In this document: in pieces, positions 1 through 6,146 of the stretch
How the letters are laid out: each line of letters begins with the position of its first letter
How positions within the stretch are numbered: position 1 is the first letter of the stretch
Origin: Nitrospira bacterium HGW-Nitrospira-1
GTDB taxonomy: Bacteria; Nitrospirota; Thermodesulfovibrionia; Thermodesulfovibrionales; UBA6898
Length of the DNA: 6,146 bases
NCBI GenBank assembly: GCA_002839535.1
Contig: PGYF01000061.1
Coordinates: 1 to 6,146 of the forward strand
Direction: 5' to 3'
The notes under the pieces: model-generated
The model's database searches: none
What the model saw: only the letters and a program-made list of their open reading frames with translations
Told to the model about the DNA's origin: nothing
Program-made: the position numbers and the translations under genes

Positions 1-768
1 CTTTTCTTCCCGGGGACTCGTACCCGGGATTGTATTCGTTGCAAAATCATACGCAAATACTTTCTCACTCTCAACCAGGCTCGGAATGACATGCGCCCCG
101 AAATCATGCTGTTTTTTCCTCTGGGCCTTTGCCAGAGATTCTATCATCACATCTTTATTAAAAATATAATTCCCCATGGATACATAAGCGCGTCCGGGGT
201 CGTCCGGCATGGGCGTCGGGTTCTTCGGTTTTTCCTGAAAACCGATGATCCTTTTTTCACTGTCCGTGACTATGACGCCAAAAGCCGACGCCTGCTCAAT
301 AGGAACCGGTCTTGCCGCAACAGTCACAAGAGCATTCTTTTCAAGATGAAAATCAATCATCTGACGGACATTCATTCGATATACATGATCCGCCCCAAAG
401 ACAATTACCAGTTCAGGGTTCAGTTCCCGCATTACACTGATATTCTGAAAGACAGCGTCAGCTGTGCCCTGAAACCATTCAGGCCCCATACGCATCTGAG
501 GGGGAACAACCGTAACAAAATGATCCTTGATTACCGAAGAGAGCGCCCAGTTTTTTCTTACATGATCAATCAGTGACTGGGATTTGTATTGGACGAGAAG
601 ATAGATCGAATAGATATGTGAATTAACGAGATTGCTCAGGACAAAATCAACAATCCTGTATTGTCCGCCAAAAGGAACAGACGGTTTTGATCTGAAAGAT
701 GTAAGAGGGAAAAGTCTTTCACCTTTTCCTCCTGCAAGCACAAAAGCAAGAACCTTTGGATGCGCCAT
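1..768 (-). CDS. glgC: Glucose-1-phosphate adenylyltransferase (ADP-glucose pyrophosphorylase), 3' end missing
   Basis: This enzyme makes ADP-glucose and pyrophosphate from ATP and glucose-1-phosphate, the committed step of bacterial glycogen synthesis, in the cytoplasm. Only the first 256 codons are present. The frame is open to the left edge, so the gene is cut by the window, not broken. Seen in the sequence: the nucleotide-binding signature VLAGGKGERL (residues 10-19), KPSVPFGGQYR (28-38), WFQGTADAV (98-106), GADH with the family's catalytic Asp at D127, FQEKP with the glucose-1-P-binding Lys at K180, VSMGNYIF (196-203) and HDFG (221-224). Together these cover most of the N-terminal transferase domain. 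The rest of it and the C-terminal left-handed beta-helix lie outside; E. coli GlgC has 431 residues. The start is the ATG at 768-766, set by a strong RBS. The position of E. coli Lys39, the fructose-1,6-bisphosphate activator site, holds Phe25, so allostery probably differs from the enteric enzyme. It lies 33 bp after malQ and is probably cotranscribed with it. Confidence 0.95.
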   Translation of the reverse strand, partial: MAHPKVLAFVLAGGKGERLFPLTSFRSKPSVPFGGQYRIVDFVLSNLVNSHIYSIYLLVQYKSQSLIDHVRKNWALSSVIKDHFVTVVPPQMRMGPEWFQGTADAVFQNISVMRELNPELVIVFGADHVYRMNVRQMIDFHLEKNALVTVAARPVPIEQASAFGVIVTDSEKRIIGFQEKPKNPTPMPDDPGRAYVSMGNYIFNKDVMIESLAKAQRKKQHDFGAHVIPSLVESEKVFAYDFATNTIPGTSPREEK

Positions 769-772
769 TTTT

Positions 773-780
773 ACCTCCCT
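773..780 (-). promoter_or_regulatory. Strong Shine-Dalgarno sequence of glgC
   Basis: On the minus strand this reads AGGGAGGT, close to a full anti-16S match, and lies 4 bases before the glgC ATG. It fixes the glgC start. It is the clearest ribosome binding site in the window, so glgC is probably translated independently of malQ, unlike malQ itself. Confidence 0.85.
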
Positions 781-801
781 GGTAATTATTAAAAACGAGC
801 A

Positions 802-3042
802 TTATTTCTGAGTCCTTTTTCCATCAAACAGAGCTAAAAGGTCGGAGAAGCTTTTATCATGGACCATATCTTCAATGGATACAGGGGTTTTCCGCATCCA
901 GTTTGGATGCGAATCAACAGTCCCAGGCATGTTCTGCTGGTCCAGCGTCCCAAGTATATCGTCCAGACTTACCAGTAAAAGTTTGCAGGGAGATTGAGCA
1001 AGATACCGGTATATGGCAATACAAAGTTCATGTGTCATATGAGGTATCATCTGTGGGGCCTCAGGAAAATCAGCAGGGATAATTCCTTGCGCCTTCAGTG
1101 CAGACAGAATGAGCCCTTTATCTCTCTCCCTCGCAATAACATCATTCCTCCAGGCTTCTTCATCCCGATAGATGCCTGTCTGTTTTTTTACTTCAATATC
1201 ACGGCCGGCCCAGTAGCCGTAAATCGTTGGGAGATCATGGGTAGTTATCGCGCAAAGGGCCATAGATGGATATTGATCAGGATATTTAAAGGACGGATCA
1301 GGGTAATTTCTCTCAAAATAAAACAGCCGGTAAGAAAGCATATGAAAAGACTGCAGCATCTGCCTGAATGTATCATCTATTGTCCCAAGGTCTTCGGCTA
1401 TGACTATCGTCTTGTTCCTTTCGCTTTCGAGCGCTATGATCCTGAGGAAATCCTCAGCAGGCTGCAAAAGATAAGCTCCATCCGCCGGAGACATACCGGC
1501 CGGTATCCAGAAGAGCCTGAACAAACCAAGGGCATGGTCTATTCTCAGGGCGCCGCCGTATTTCATGTTTTTTCTGACAGTTTCGATAAATAATTCATAG
1601 CCGTTCTCTTTCAGGTTATCCGGGATCATGGGAGGAAATCCCCAGTTTTGCCCGTTGGGATTGAAATCATCAGGAGGCGCCCCGACGTCTGCATCGCCGA
1701 TTATTTTCTGATAGCCCCATACATCACTTCCGTTGGAAATGGCTCCAACAGCCAAATCGTGATAAAGACCGATCTTCATGCCGACTTCCCTGCAATGACG
1801 TGATATTTTCATAAGCTGCGAATCTATAAGCCATTGAAGATACATATAATACAGCGCTTCTTTTTCGTGCTCTTTCTTGAATGCATTGACCGTATCTCCG
1901 TAAGGATCATGATATTCCTCAGGCCATTCGTGCCATGCCTGCATATTCTTTGTCTTCCTGAAAAAGTCCCAAAGAGCAAGAAAGACTGCAAAACACTCTA
2001 TAGATCGCCCTTCAGCAGAGAGGAATTCCCTGAAATGATTATCTCTATCGGTATTCTTTTTATAATGTCTTTCATAAAAGAAATCAAAGGCATGTCTAAG
2101 TATCTGCTCTTTGAGTTGGCTTGCCTTTGCGTAGTCAATGCGGCCAAGCATCTTCAGTTCCTCTATTTTTCTTTTGAAAGACTTCATCTGAATGACTGCC
2201 CGGATTTCATCGGACTCTATTACTTCCGGGATGTCTTCAATATCCAGATAGATAAAATTTTTGTAGAGTCTGGTTATCGGAGAATAGGGACTTATACCAT
2301 ACGGATACATATTAGGGATGGCATGCAGCGGGTTTACCCCAACAAAATCAGCTTTCAGGCCTGCCGTCATATCGACAACTGACCGCAGGTCTTTAAAATC
2401 CCCTATTCCCCAGGAACTTTTTGAATGCACAGAATACAGGTTGGCAGAAAGCCCCCACATCCGGTTCTGCTGTAACTCCTGAGGAAGATAACAGGTATCT
2501 GGAGTGACAATAAGTCTTGTTTTTTTTCGTAGTGCTTCGACCCCGTCAGGAAATGTACTGCTGGCAAGTTTGCATTCTATGTCAGCTGTATAATAGCCGG
2601 TATTTCTACGCAGTTCATCCGAAAGAAGAACCTTTAAATATCTTATGTTATCTATCGTTCTTTCCTCGATGATATGCATTTCATCTCCGAAAACCTTAAG
2701 CTCATGGGTCTTTCCTGTTTCATCCTCAATAATCCATTTTATTTCAAGATTCTTTTCTTGTCCGCTTACAACGGGAATATAAACAGGGATTTTCAGAGGT
2801 TGATCATTAACTGACCTGACAAATACCGGCTCGACAAAACTTTCCCATGGCCTGGCCTTTTGTTTTGCAATTGCCTGCGCAATATCATTATCCGATGCAA
2901 CGGGTATTTTCATTGCCCTGAGCATCGCCATTTTTGTATCAAGGGAAGCAGTATGCAGTTTGCCGAAAATGTCCCAGTACTCAGGGAGAATTCCGCAAAG
3001 CCCGGACAGTTCATTAATCATTTCAGGCGCAATAGCCTTCAT
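802..3042 (-). CDS. malQ: 4-alpha-glucanotransferase (amylomaltase), GH77 family
   Basis: MalQ transfers alpha-1,4-glucan segments between maltodextrins and releases glucose, in the cytoplasm, during glycogen or maltodextrin turnover. The protein has 746 residues, close to E. coli MalQ (about 690) and longer than the roughly 500-residue Thermus type. The extra length is an N-terminal region (about 1-190) that resembles the start of E. coli MalQ. The GH77 barrel begins near MWGLSANLYSVHSKSSWGIGDF (split at residues 195-216). Catalytic residues match the family: nucleophile D502 in RIDHALG, acid/base E550 in IAEDLG and transition-state Asp D603 in TTHDLP. Also present are GLYHDLAVG (425-433), GAPPDDFNPNGQNWG (454-468) and the C-terminal PGTVDSHPNW (706-715). 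The start ATG overlaps the previous gene's stop and has no clear Shine-Dalgarno. A later ATG (3021-3019) also lacks one at good spacing. glgC follows after 33 bp, which supports a glycogen-related role. No catalytic residue is missing. Confidence 0.96.
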   Translation of the reverse strand: MKAIAPEMINELSGLCGILPEYWDIFGKLHTASLDTKMAMLRAMKIPVASDNDIAQAIAKQKARPWESFVEPVFVRSVNDQPLKIPVYIPVVSGQEKNLEIKWIIEDETGKTHELKVFGDEMHIIEERTIDNIRYLKVLLSDELRRNTGYYTADIECKLASSTFPDGVEALRKKTRLIVTPDTCYLPQELQQNRMWGLSANLYSVHSKSSWGIGDFKDLRSVVDMTAGLKADFVGVNPLHAIPNMYPYGISPYSPITRLYKNFIYLDIEDIPEVIESDEIRAVIQMKSFKRKIEELKMLGRIDYAKASQLKEQILRHAFDFFYERHYKKNTDRDNHFREFLSAEGRSIECFAVFLALWDFFRKTKNMQAWHEWPEEYHDPYGDTVNAFKKEHEKEALYYMYLQWLIDSQLMKISRHCREVGMKIGLYHDLAVGAISNGSDVWGYQKIIGDADVGAPPDDFNPNGQNWGFPPMIPDNLKENGYELFIETVRKNMKYGGALRIDHALGLFRLFWIPAGMSPADGAYLLQPAEDFLRIIALESERNKTIVIAEDLGTIDDTFRQMLQSFHMLSYRLFYFERNYPDPSFKYPDQYPSMALCAITTHDLPTIYGYWAGRDIEVKKQTGIYRDEEAWRNDVIARERDKGLILSALKAQGIIPADFPEAPQMIPHMTHELCIAIYRYLAQSPCKLLLVSLDDILGTLDQQNMPGTVDSHPNWMRKTPVSIEDMVHDKSFSDLLALFDGKRTQK
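3039..3042 (-). promoter_or_regulatory. ATGA stop/start overlap coupling the MoeB-like gene to malQ
   Basis: On the minus strand the four bases ATGA contain both the malQ start (ATG) and the stop (TGA) of the upstream E1-like gene. The 20 bases before it hold no purine-rich Shine-Dalgarno. malQ is therefore probably translated by ribosomes that finish the upstream gene and reinitiate. The overlap is seen directly; the coupling is inferred. Confidence 0.8.
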
Positions 3043-3821
3043 TTGTAATCAATCAGTTCTGTAATGCTCGGATTTTCTCCGCAGACAGGACACGAAGGGT
3101 CTTTGGGAAATTTAACTTTTCGAAACGCTGTATTCAGCGCATTATAAATCAGAAGCTCTCCCTTCAGCGCCTCACCCTTGCCGAGTATCAGCTTTAATAC
3201 TTCCATTGCCTGCAAGCTGCCGATAACCCCTGGAAGCGCCCCCAGAACCCCTGTTTCCTGAGATGAAGGTACAAGGCCGGGAGGTGGAGGCCCTTCAAAG
3301 AGACATCTATAGCACGGCCCGGCGCCAGGAATTATTGTGGTGACCTGTCCTTCAAATCCCAAAACAGCGCCGCTTACCAAAGGCTTACCGGTCATGACAC
3401 AGGCGTCATTTACAAGATATCTTGTTGGGAAATTATCGCTTCCGTCAATAACAATATCGTAGTCCCTGATCAAATCTATTATGTTGTCCTTTGAAATTCT
3501 TGTTTTTAACGGGACAATATTGACGTCAGGATTCAATGCATTGAAAGTTTTTTGCGCCGAGAATACCTTCGGCATTCCGATCGTATGTATGCTGTGGGCG
3601 ATCTGTCTCTGGAGATTACTCAGTTCGACAGTGTCATTGTCTATCAGCGTTATAGCGCCGACGCCGGCAGCGGTGAGATAATATCCGACAGAGCAGCCAA
3701 GCCCCCCTGCGCCAATAATAATGACCTTTGCGCCGGCTATTTTGGCCTGTCCTTTTTCGCCGACTTCAGAGAGAATGATATGCCTGCTATATCGTAATAA
3801 CTGATCGTCAGTTAGAGTCAT
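3039..3821 (-). CDS. HesA/MoeB/ThiF-family adenylyltransferase (E1-like), active-site Cys replaced by Ser
   Basis: Members of this family adenylate the C-terminal Gly-Gly of small ubiquitin-like sulfur carriers (MoaD, ThiS and relatives), the first step in making a protein thiocarboxylate. The protein has 260 residues, near the roughly 250 of E. coli MoeB and ThiF, and has no C-terminal rhodanese domain. Seen: RYSRHIIL (10-17) with the arginine-finger position R13, Rossmann loop GAGGLG (37-42), DNDTVELSNLQRQ (61-73) with R72, PK with K85, and DGSDN with metal/ATP Asp D129. Two CxxC pairs (C170/C173 and C244/C247) form the structural zinc site. The thioester/persulfide Cys (Cys187 in E. coli MoeB, Cys184 in ThiF) is Ser187 here, codon TCT at 3263-3261. 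The ATG start has only a weak RBS, 32 bp after hom. The true partner is unknown: molybdopterin, thiamin and sulfur-carrier-dependent homocysteine or cysteine synthesis are all possible. The family call is firm; the specific symbol is not. Confidence 0.93.
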   Translation of the reverse strand: MTLTDDQLLRYSRHIILSEVGEKGQAKIAGAKVIIIGAGGLGCSVGYYLTAAGVGAITLIDNDTVELSNLQRQIAHSIHTIGMPKVFSAQKTFNALNPDVNIVPLKTRISKDNIIDLIRDYDIVIDGSDNFPTRYLVNDACVMTGKPLVSGAVLGFEGQVTTIIPGAGPCYRCLFEGPPPPGLVPSSQETGVLGALPGVIGSLQAMEVLKLILGKGEALKGELLIYNALNTAFRKVKFPKDPSCPVCGENPSITELIDYK

Positions 3822-3853
3822 TTGACACCGGAAATATCCGACATGAAAAAACC

Positions 3854-5152
3854 TTAAATCAACTCTTTCCCCTCAACCCGGATAAAAACTGTTTTAGCCG
3901 CAACAATCGGCAGCCTGTTGATCTCCTTAACAGCTGATAGAACATCTTTTTCTCTTGCACGGTGGGTAAGAACCACTAAAGAAACAGCCTTTCCTTCTCT
4001 CCTGTCTTTCTGTATAACAGAGGCGATACTTATATTGTATTTCCCGAGTATGCCGGAAATCCTGGAAAGAACACCTGGTTTATCAATCGCTGAAAACCTG
4101 AAGAAGTACATAGATATCACATCATCCATCTTCAAGAGGTTCTTCTCCTTTTCTGATGGCTGAAAAAGAGGTTTTCCCCCGATAGTTTTATTGACAATAT
4201 TATATGAAATTTCAACGATATCACTCACAACAGCGCTGCCTGTGGGCATATCTCCAGCGCCCCGGCCGTAATAAAGCGTGGGACCTACAGCGTCGCCTTC
4301 AACATAAACAGCGTTAAAGACTCCATCGACTTTTGATAGGAGAAATTCCTCAGGAACCATGGTGGGATGTACCCTCAGTTCAATCTTTCCGTTCGTTTCC
4401 TTTGCAATGGCAAGCAGTTTCAGCTTATACCCAAGTTCGCGTGCAAACTCAATATCCATCGAGGATATAGAGGAAATTCCCTCACAGTACACGTCTTTCA
4501 GGCTGAACCGGGTTCCATACGCAATGGACGCAAGTATGGAGAGTTTATGGGCTGAATCTATGCCCTCAATGTCATAGGTTGGATCCGCCTCAGCGTATCC
4601 CAGCTTCTGGGCCTCTTTCAAGACTTCAGAAAACCCGGCATTTTCGTCCGACATCTTTGAGAGAATATAATTTGTCGTTCCGTTGATTATGCCGTATATT
4701 GACTTTATCCTGTTTGCAACCAGCCCTTCGCTGATAATCTTGATTATCGGAATACCGCCGGCAACAGAGGCCTCAAAACCCACTTTCACATTTGCTTTCT
4801 CGGCAGCCTTGAATATCTCCTTGCCATGTGTTGCAAGCAATGCCTTATTTGCAGTCACCACATGCTTCCCATTTTTTATCGCCTTAAGGATTATCTCTTT
4901 TGCTACGGTTGTGCCGCCGATGAGTTCGACGATGATATGTATATCCGGATCTGCAATCAGGGAGTCTGCATTAATTGTCAGGACTCCTTTGGGGAGTTTA
5001 ATACCCCTGTCTCTTTTAATATCAAGGTCTGCAATTTTCTTAAGGTTTATATCAATGCCTGTTCTGTCTTTTAGAAGTTTTCTGTTTTGAATGAGTATGC
5101 TTGCCGTGCCCGTCCCTACCGTGCCGAAACCAATAATACCAATGTTAATCAT
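3854..5152 (-). CDS. hom: Homoserine dehydrogenase with C-terminal ACT domain
   Basis: Hom reduces aspartate-4-semialdehyde to homoserine with NAD(P)H, the branch point to threonine and methionine. The protein has 432 residues, typical of the monofunctional bacterial form, with no fused aspartokinase. Seen: N-terminal Rossmann fold with GFGTVG (residues 8-13), TANKALLA (100-107) with the conserved Lys103, and FEASVAGGIPII (126-137). The family signature EADPTYDIEGIDSAHKL spans 188-204 and carries the catalytic pair D199 and K203 (Asp219/Lys223 in the yeast enzyme). An ACT domain spans about 348-425 (FFRFSAIDKPGVLSRISGIL and onward), so feedback control by threonine is likely but inferred. The start is the ATG at 5152, because the Rossmann strand MINIGIIGFG begins there and a GTGAGGG lies 10 bases upstream. 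An in-frame TTG at 5197 would add 15 charged residues and has no RBS. lipA ends 48 bp upstream and the E1-like gene begins 32 bp downstream. Confidence 0.95.
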   Translation of the reverse strand: MINIGIIGFGTVGTGTASILIQNRKLLKDRTGIDINLKKIADLDIKRDRGIKLPKGVLTINADSLIADPDIHIIVELIGGTTVAKEIILKAIKNGKHVVTANKALLATHGKEIFKAAEKANVKVGFEASVAGGIPIIKIISEGLVANRIKSIYGIINGTTNYILSKMSDENAGFSEVLKEAQKLGYAEADPTYDIEGIDSAHKLSILASIAYGTRFSLKDVYCEGISSISSMDIEFARELGYKLKLLAIAKETNGKIELRVHPTMVPEEFLLSKVDGVFNAVYVEGDAVGPTLYYGRGAGDMPTGSAVVSDIVEISYNIVNKTIGGKPLFQPSEKEKNLLKMDDVISMYFFRFSAIDKPGVLSRISGILGKYNISIASVIQKDRREGKAVSLVVLTHRAREKDVLSAVKEINRLPIVAAKTVFIRVEGKELI

Positions 5153-5162
5153 CTGCTTAGCG

Positions 5163-5169
5163 CCCTCAC
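5163..5169 (-). promoter_or_regulatory. Probable Shine-Dalgarno of hom
   Basis: The minus strand reads GTGAGGG, 10 bases before the ATG at 5152. The spacing is slightly long but the GAGG core is present. It supports the ATG start over the upstream TTG at 5197, which has an AT-rich leader without a purine block. Confidence 0.5.
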
Positions 5170-5200
5170 GCCGCCCTCTTTTATCATCAACCTGCAAAAT

Positions 5201-6043
5201 TCAAACATGTTCGTACATCTCCTCTGCATTCATAGAGCTTCTTACAAGCGGCCCTGAAGCCGCACATTTAAATCCCATGTCAAGGGCTTTTCTCCCGAGA
5301 TCTTCAAATACCTCAGGGAGAATGTATTTTACCACAGGAAGGTTCTTCTTTGTGGGTCTGAGATACTGACCTATTGTAACAAAATCGCAATCAACTTTTC
5401 GCAAATCTTTCAGGACAGACATAACCTCATCATATGTCTCACCGAGACCAAGCATAAAACCTGATTTTGTAAGGATATCAGGCGATAGTTTCTTTGACTG
5501 TTTCAACACGAATAAAGACCTGTCATAATCCGCATCCGGCCTGACAACCGGATAAAGCCGCGGAACAGTTTCTACGTTATGATTGAATACATCCGGTCCG
5601 GCGTCCAAAACTGCCTTAAGGGAGTTGATATCACCCTGAAAATCCGGAGTGAGAACCTCTATTTTCGTGTGAGGCATCCTTCTCCTTATAGCGCCAATAG
5701 TCTTTACAAACTGGCCGGCGCCGCCATCTTCAAGATCGTCCCTTGTTACAGAGGTAACAACTATATATTTAAGCTTCATCTCTTTTGCTGCCTCTGCAAC
5801 ATTCTCCGGTTCATTTTCGTCTATTTTATCGGGCATGAAAGACCCAACAGAACAAAAACCGCAGTTTCTCGTACAGCTTGCTCCCAGAATCATAAAGGCC
5901 GCGGCAGGCCTTCGAAAACATTCACCCATGTTGGGACAACGCGCCTCTTCACATACTGTGCGCAACTTATGCCGCCTCAGTAAATGCTTTGTGTCATGGC
6001 TATTTGTGCGGTTTCCGGTCTGTATCCAGGCAGGCAATCTCAT
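5201..6043 (-). CDS. lipA: Lipoyl synthase (radical SAM)
   Basis: LipA inserts two sulfur atoms into protein-bound octanoyl groups to make lipoyl cofactors for 2-oxoacid dehydrogenases and the glycine cleavage system. Numbering is from the ATG at 6043 (280 residues, within the usual range). Seen: the auxiliary 4Fe-4S cluster motif C31-x4-C36-x5-C42 (CEEARCPNMGEC), the radical-SAM motif C57-x3-C61-x2-C64 (CTRNCGFC), TSVTRDDLEDGGA, FNHNVETVPRLYPVVRP and KSGFMLGLGET. The C-terminal motif, normally RSSY, reads RSSM (268-271). The serine that ligates the sacrificial cluster is kept but the Tyr is not. A GTG at 6073 would add 10 residues, but it lies inside a perfect hairpin and lacks an RBS. The ATG gives the usual short MRLPAW leader, though its own RBS is also weak. 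No lipB is visible. As the most upstream gene of the run, it probably carries the promoter. Confidence 0.96.
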   Translation of the reverse strand: MRLPAWIQTGNRTNSHDTKHLLRRHKLRTVCEEARCPNMGECFRRPAAAFMILGASCTRNCGFCSVGSFMPDKIDENEPENVAEAAKEMKLKYIVVTSVTRDDLEDGGAGQFVKTIGAIRRRMPHTKIEVLTPDFQGDINSLKAVLDAGPDVFNHNVETVPRLYPVVRPDADYDRSLFVLKQSKKLSPDILTKSGFMLGLGETYDEVMSVLKDLRKVDCDFVTIGQYLRPTKKNLPVVKYILPEVFEDLGRKALDMGFKCAASGPLVRSSMNAEEMYEHV

Positions 6044-6056
6044 AGGCTTTAAAGAA

Positions 6057-6077
6057 CCCTGTGCCAAGAGCACAGGG
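6057..6077 (-). terminator. Perfect hairpin before lipA, possible terminator or attenuator
   Basis: Seen directly: CCCTGTGC (6057-6064) pairs perfectly with GCACAGGG (6070-6077) across a 5-base loop. In the lipA direction the stem is followed by TTCTTT (6056-6051), a short imperfect T-tract. That shape fits a weak intrinsic terminator of an upstream minus-strand gene or a leader attenuator. The lipA ATG lies 13 bases past the stem. It could equally be a protein-binding palindrome, and no function is proven. On the plus strand no T-tract follows, so it is not a terminator in that direction. Confidence 0.45.
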
Positions 6078-6102
6078 CGTCAAAAGTCAAAACAAATTTA
6101 TT

Positions 6103-6146
6103 CTGTCATTCTCCGGCTTGACCCCCGCATCAAGCATGCCCTCTGA
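6103..6146. repeat. Partial dispersed palindromic intergenic repeat (VILRLDPRIK type)
   Basis: The stretch GTCATTCTCCGGCTTGA, followed by a C-run and ATCAAGC, resembles the edge of widespread bacterial intergenic palindromes. When translated by chance, these give peptides such as VILRLDPRI; the plus strand here reads SVILRLDPRIK. The arms GCTTGA (6116-6121) and TCAAGC (6130-6135) form a 6-bp inverted repeat around 8 bases. The element runs into the window edge, so its full length and symmetry cannot be seen. The family resemblance is from memory, not from a search. Confidence 0.45.

Noticed and set aside
9..28. Two copies of CCCGGG 8 bases apart, able to form a hairpin
   Set aside because: They lie within the conserved part of the glgC reading frame in mid-gene, with no T-tract; a chance or codon-driven match is more likely than a regulatory site.
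91..576. Plus-strand open frame of 161 codons
   Set aside because: It is an exact-frame antisense shadow of glgC, whose minus-strand product matches its family throughout. The plus product has no recognisable features.
994..2382. Two long plus-strand open frames (199 and 182 codons) opposite malQ
   Set aside because: They are antisense to conserved GH77 coding sequence, have no family resemblance, and are best explained by codon bias in malQ.
4683..5090. Plus-strand frame with hydrophobic stretches that could suggest a small membrane protein
   Set aside because: It lies opposite the hom Rossmann domain. The apparent hydrophobicity comes from the complement of Lys/Glu/Asn/Asp-rich codons.
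5153..5197. N-terminal extension of homoserine dehydrogenase from a TTG start
   Set aside because: The added residues (MQVDDKRGRREGAKQ) match nothing in the family, the TTG has no RBS, and the normal N-terminus begins at the ATG at 5152.
5835..6146. Plus-strand frame running off the right edge and ending in VILRLDPRIKHAL
   Set aside because: It is mostly antisense to lipA, and its tail is the chance translation of the palindromic repeat.
6074..6146. Sigma-70 type promoter for lipA
   Set aside because: TTGACT- and TTGACG-like hexamers occur on the minus strand, but none has a convincing -10 box at 16-18 bases. The promoter may lie beyond the window.
1..6146. A novel defence, mobile or multi-gene system
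   Set aside because: All five genes belong to well-known metabolic families. There are no direct-repeat arrays, transposase or phage genes, and no unexplained gap longer than about 105 bases.

Overview
The window is a compact run of five genes, all on the minus strand and reading right to left: lipA (lipoyl synthase), hom (homoserine dehydrogenase), a HesA/MoeB/ThiF-family adenylyltransferase, malQ (4-alpha-glucanotransferase) and glgC (glucose-1-phosphate adenylyltransferase). The glgC gene runs off the left edge and lacks its 3' end. The gaps are 48, 32, -4 and 33 bp, and no terminator-like hairpin was seen between the genes. One transcription unit is therefore likely, with lipA as its first gene.

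Right edge (6044-6146): about 100 bp upstream of lipA holds no gene. It contains a perfect 8-bp-stem hairpin next to the lipA start and, at the extreme edge, part of what looks like a dispersed palindromic intergenic repeat. Middle (3039-5152): hom ends in an ACT domain. It is followed by a MoeB/ThiF-like E1 enzyme that keeps its ATP-site and zinc-site residues but has Ser in place of the usual active-site Cys. Left (1-3042): malQ starts inside the stop codon of the E1-like gene (ATGA overlap) and is followed by glgC behind a near-perfect Shine-Dalgarno sequence.

The last two genes form a storage-glucan pair: GlgC makes ADP-glucose for glycogen synthesis and MalQ remodels maltodextrins. The first three are biosynthetic: the lipoyl cofactor, the aspartate-family branch to Thr/Met, and an adenylating enzyme for a ubiquitin-like sulfur carrier. 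An E1-like gene directly after hom could point to sulfur-carrier-dependent homocysteine synthesis, but no carrier protein is in the window.

The organism is a bacterium with moderate GC content by eye. The combination of bacterial-type GlgC, two-cluster LipA, a short-spaced mixed-function operon and a proteobacteria-like intergenic repeat would fit a Gram-negative lineage such as Desulfobacterota or Nitrospirota. That placement is a low-confidence guess. I see no mobile element, CRISPR array, RNA gene or defence system. This is largely an ordinary housekeeping region with a few residue-level oddities.
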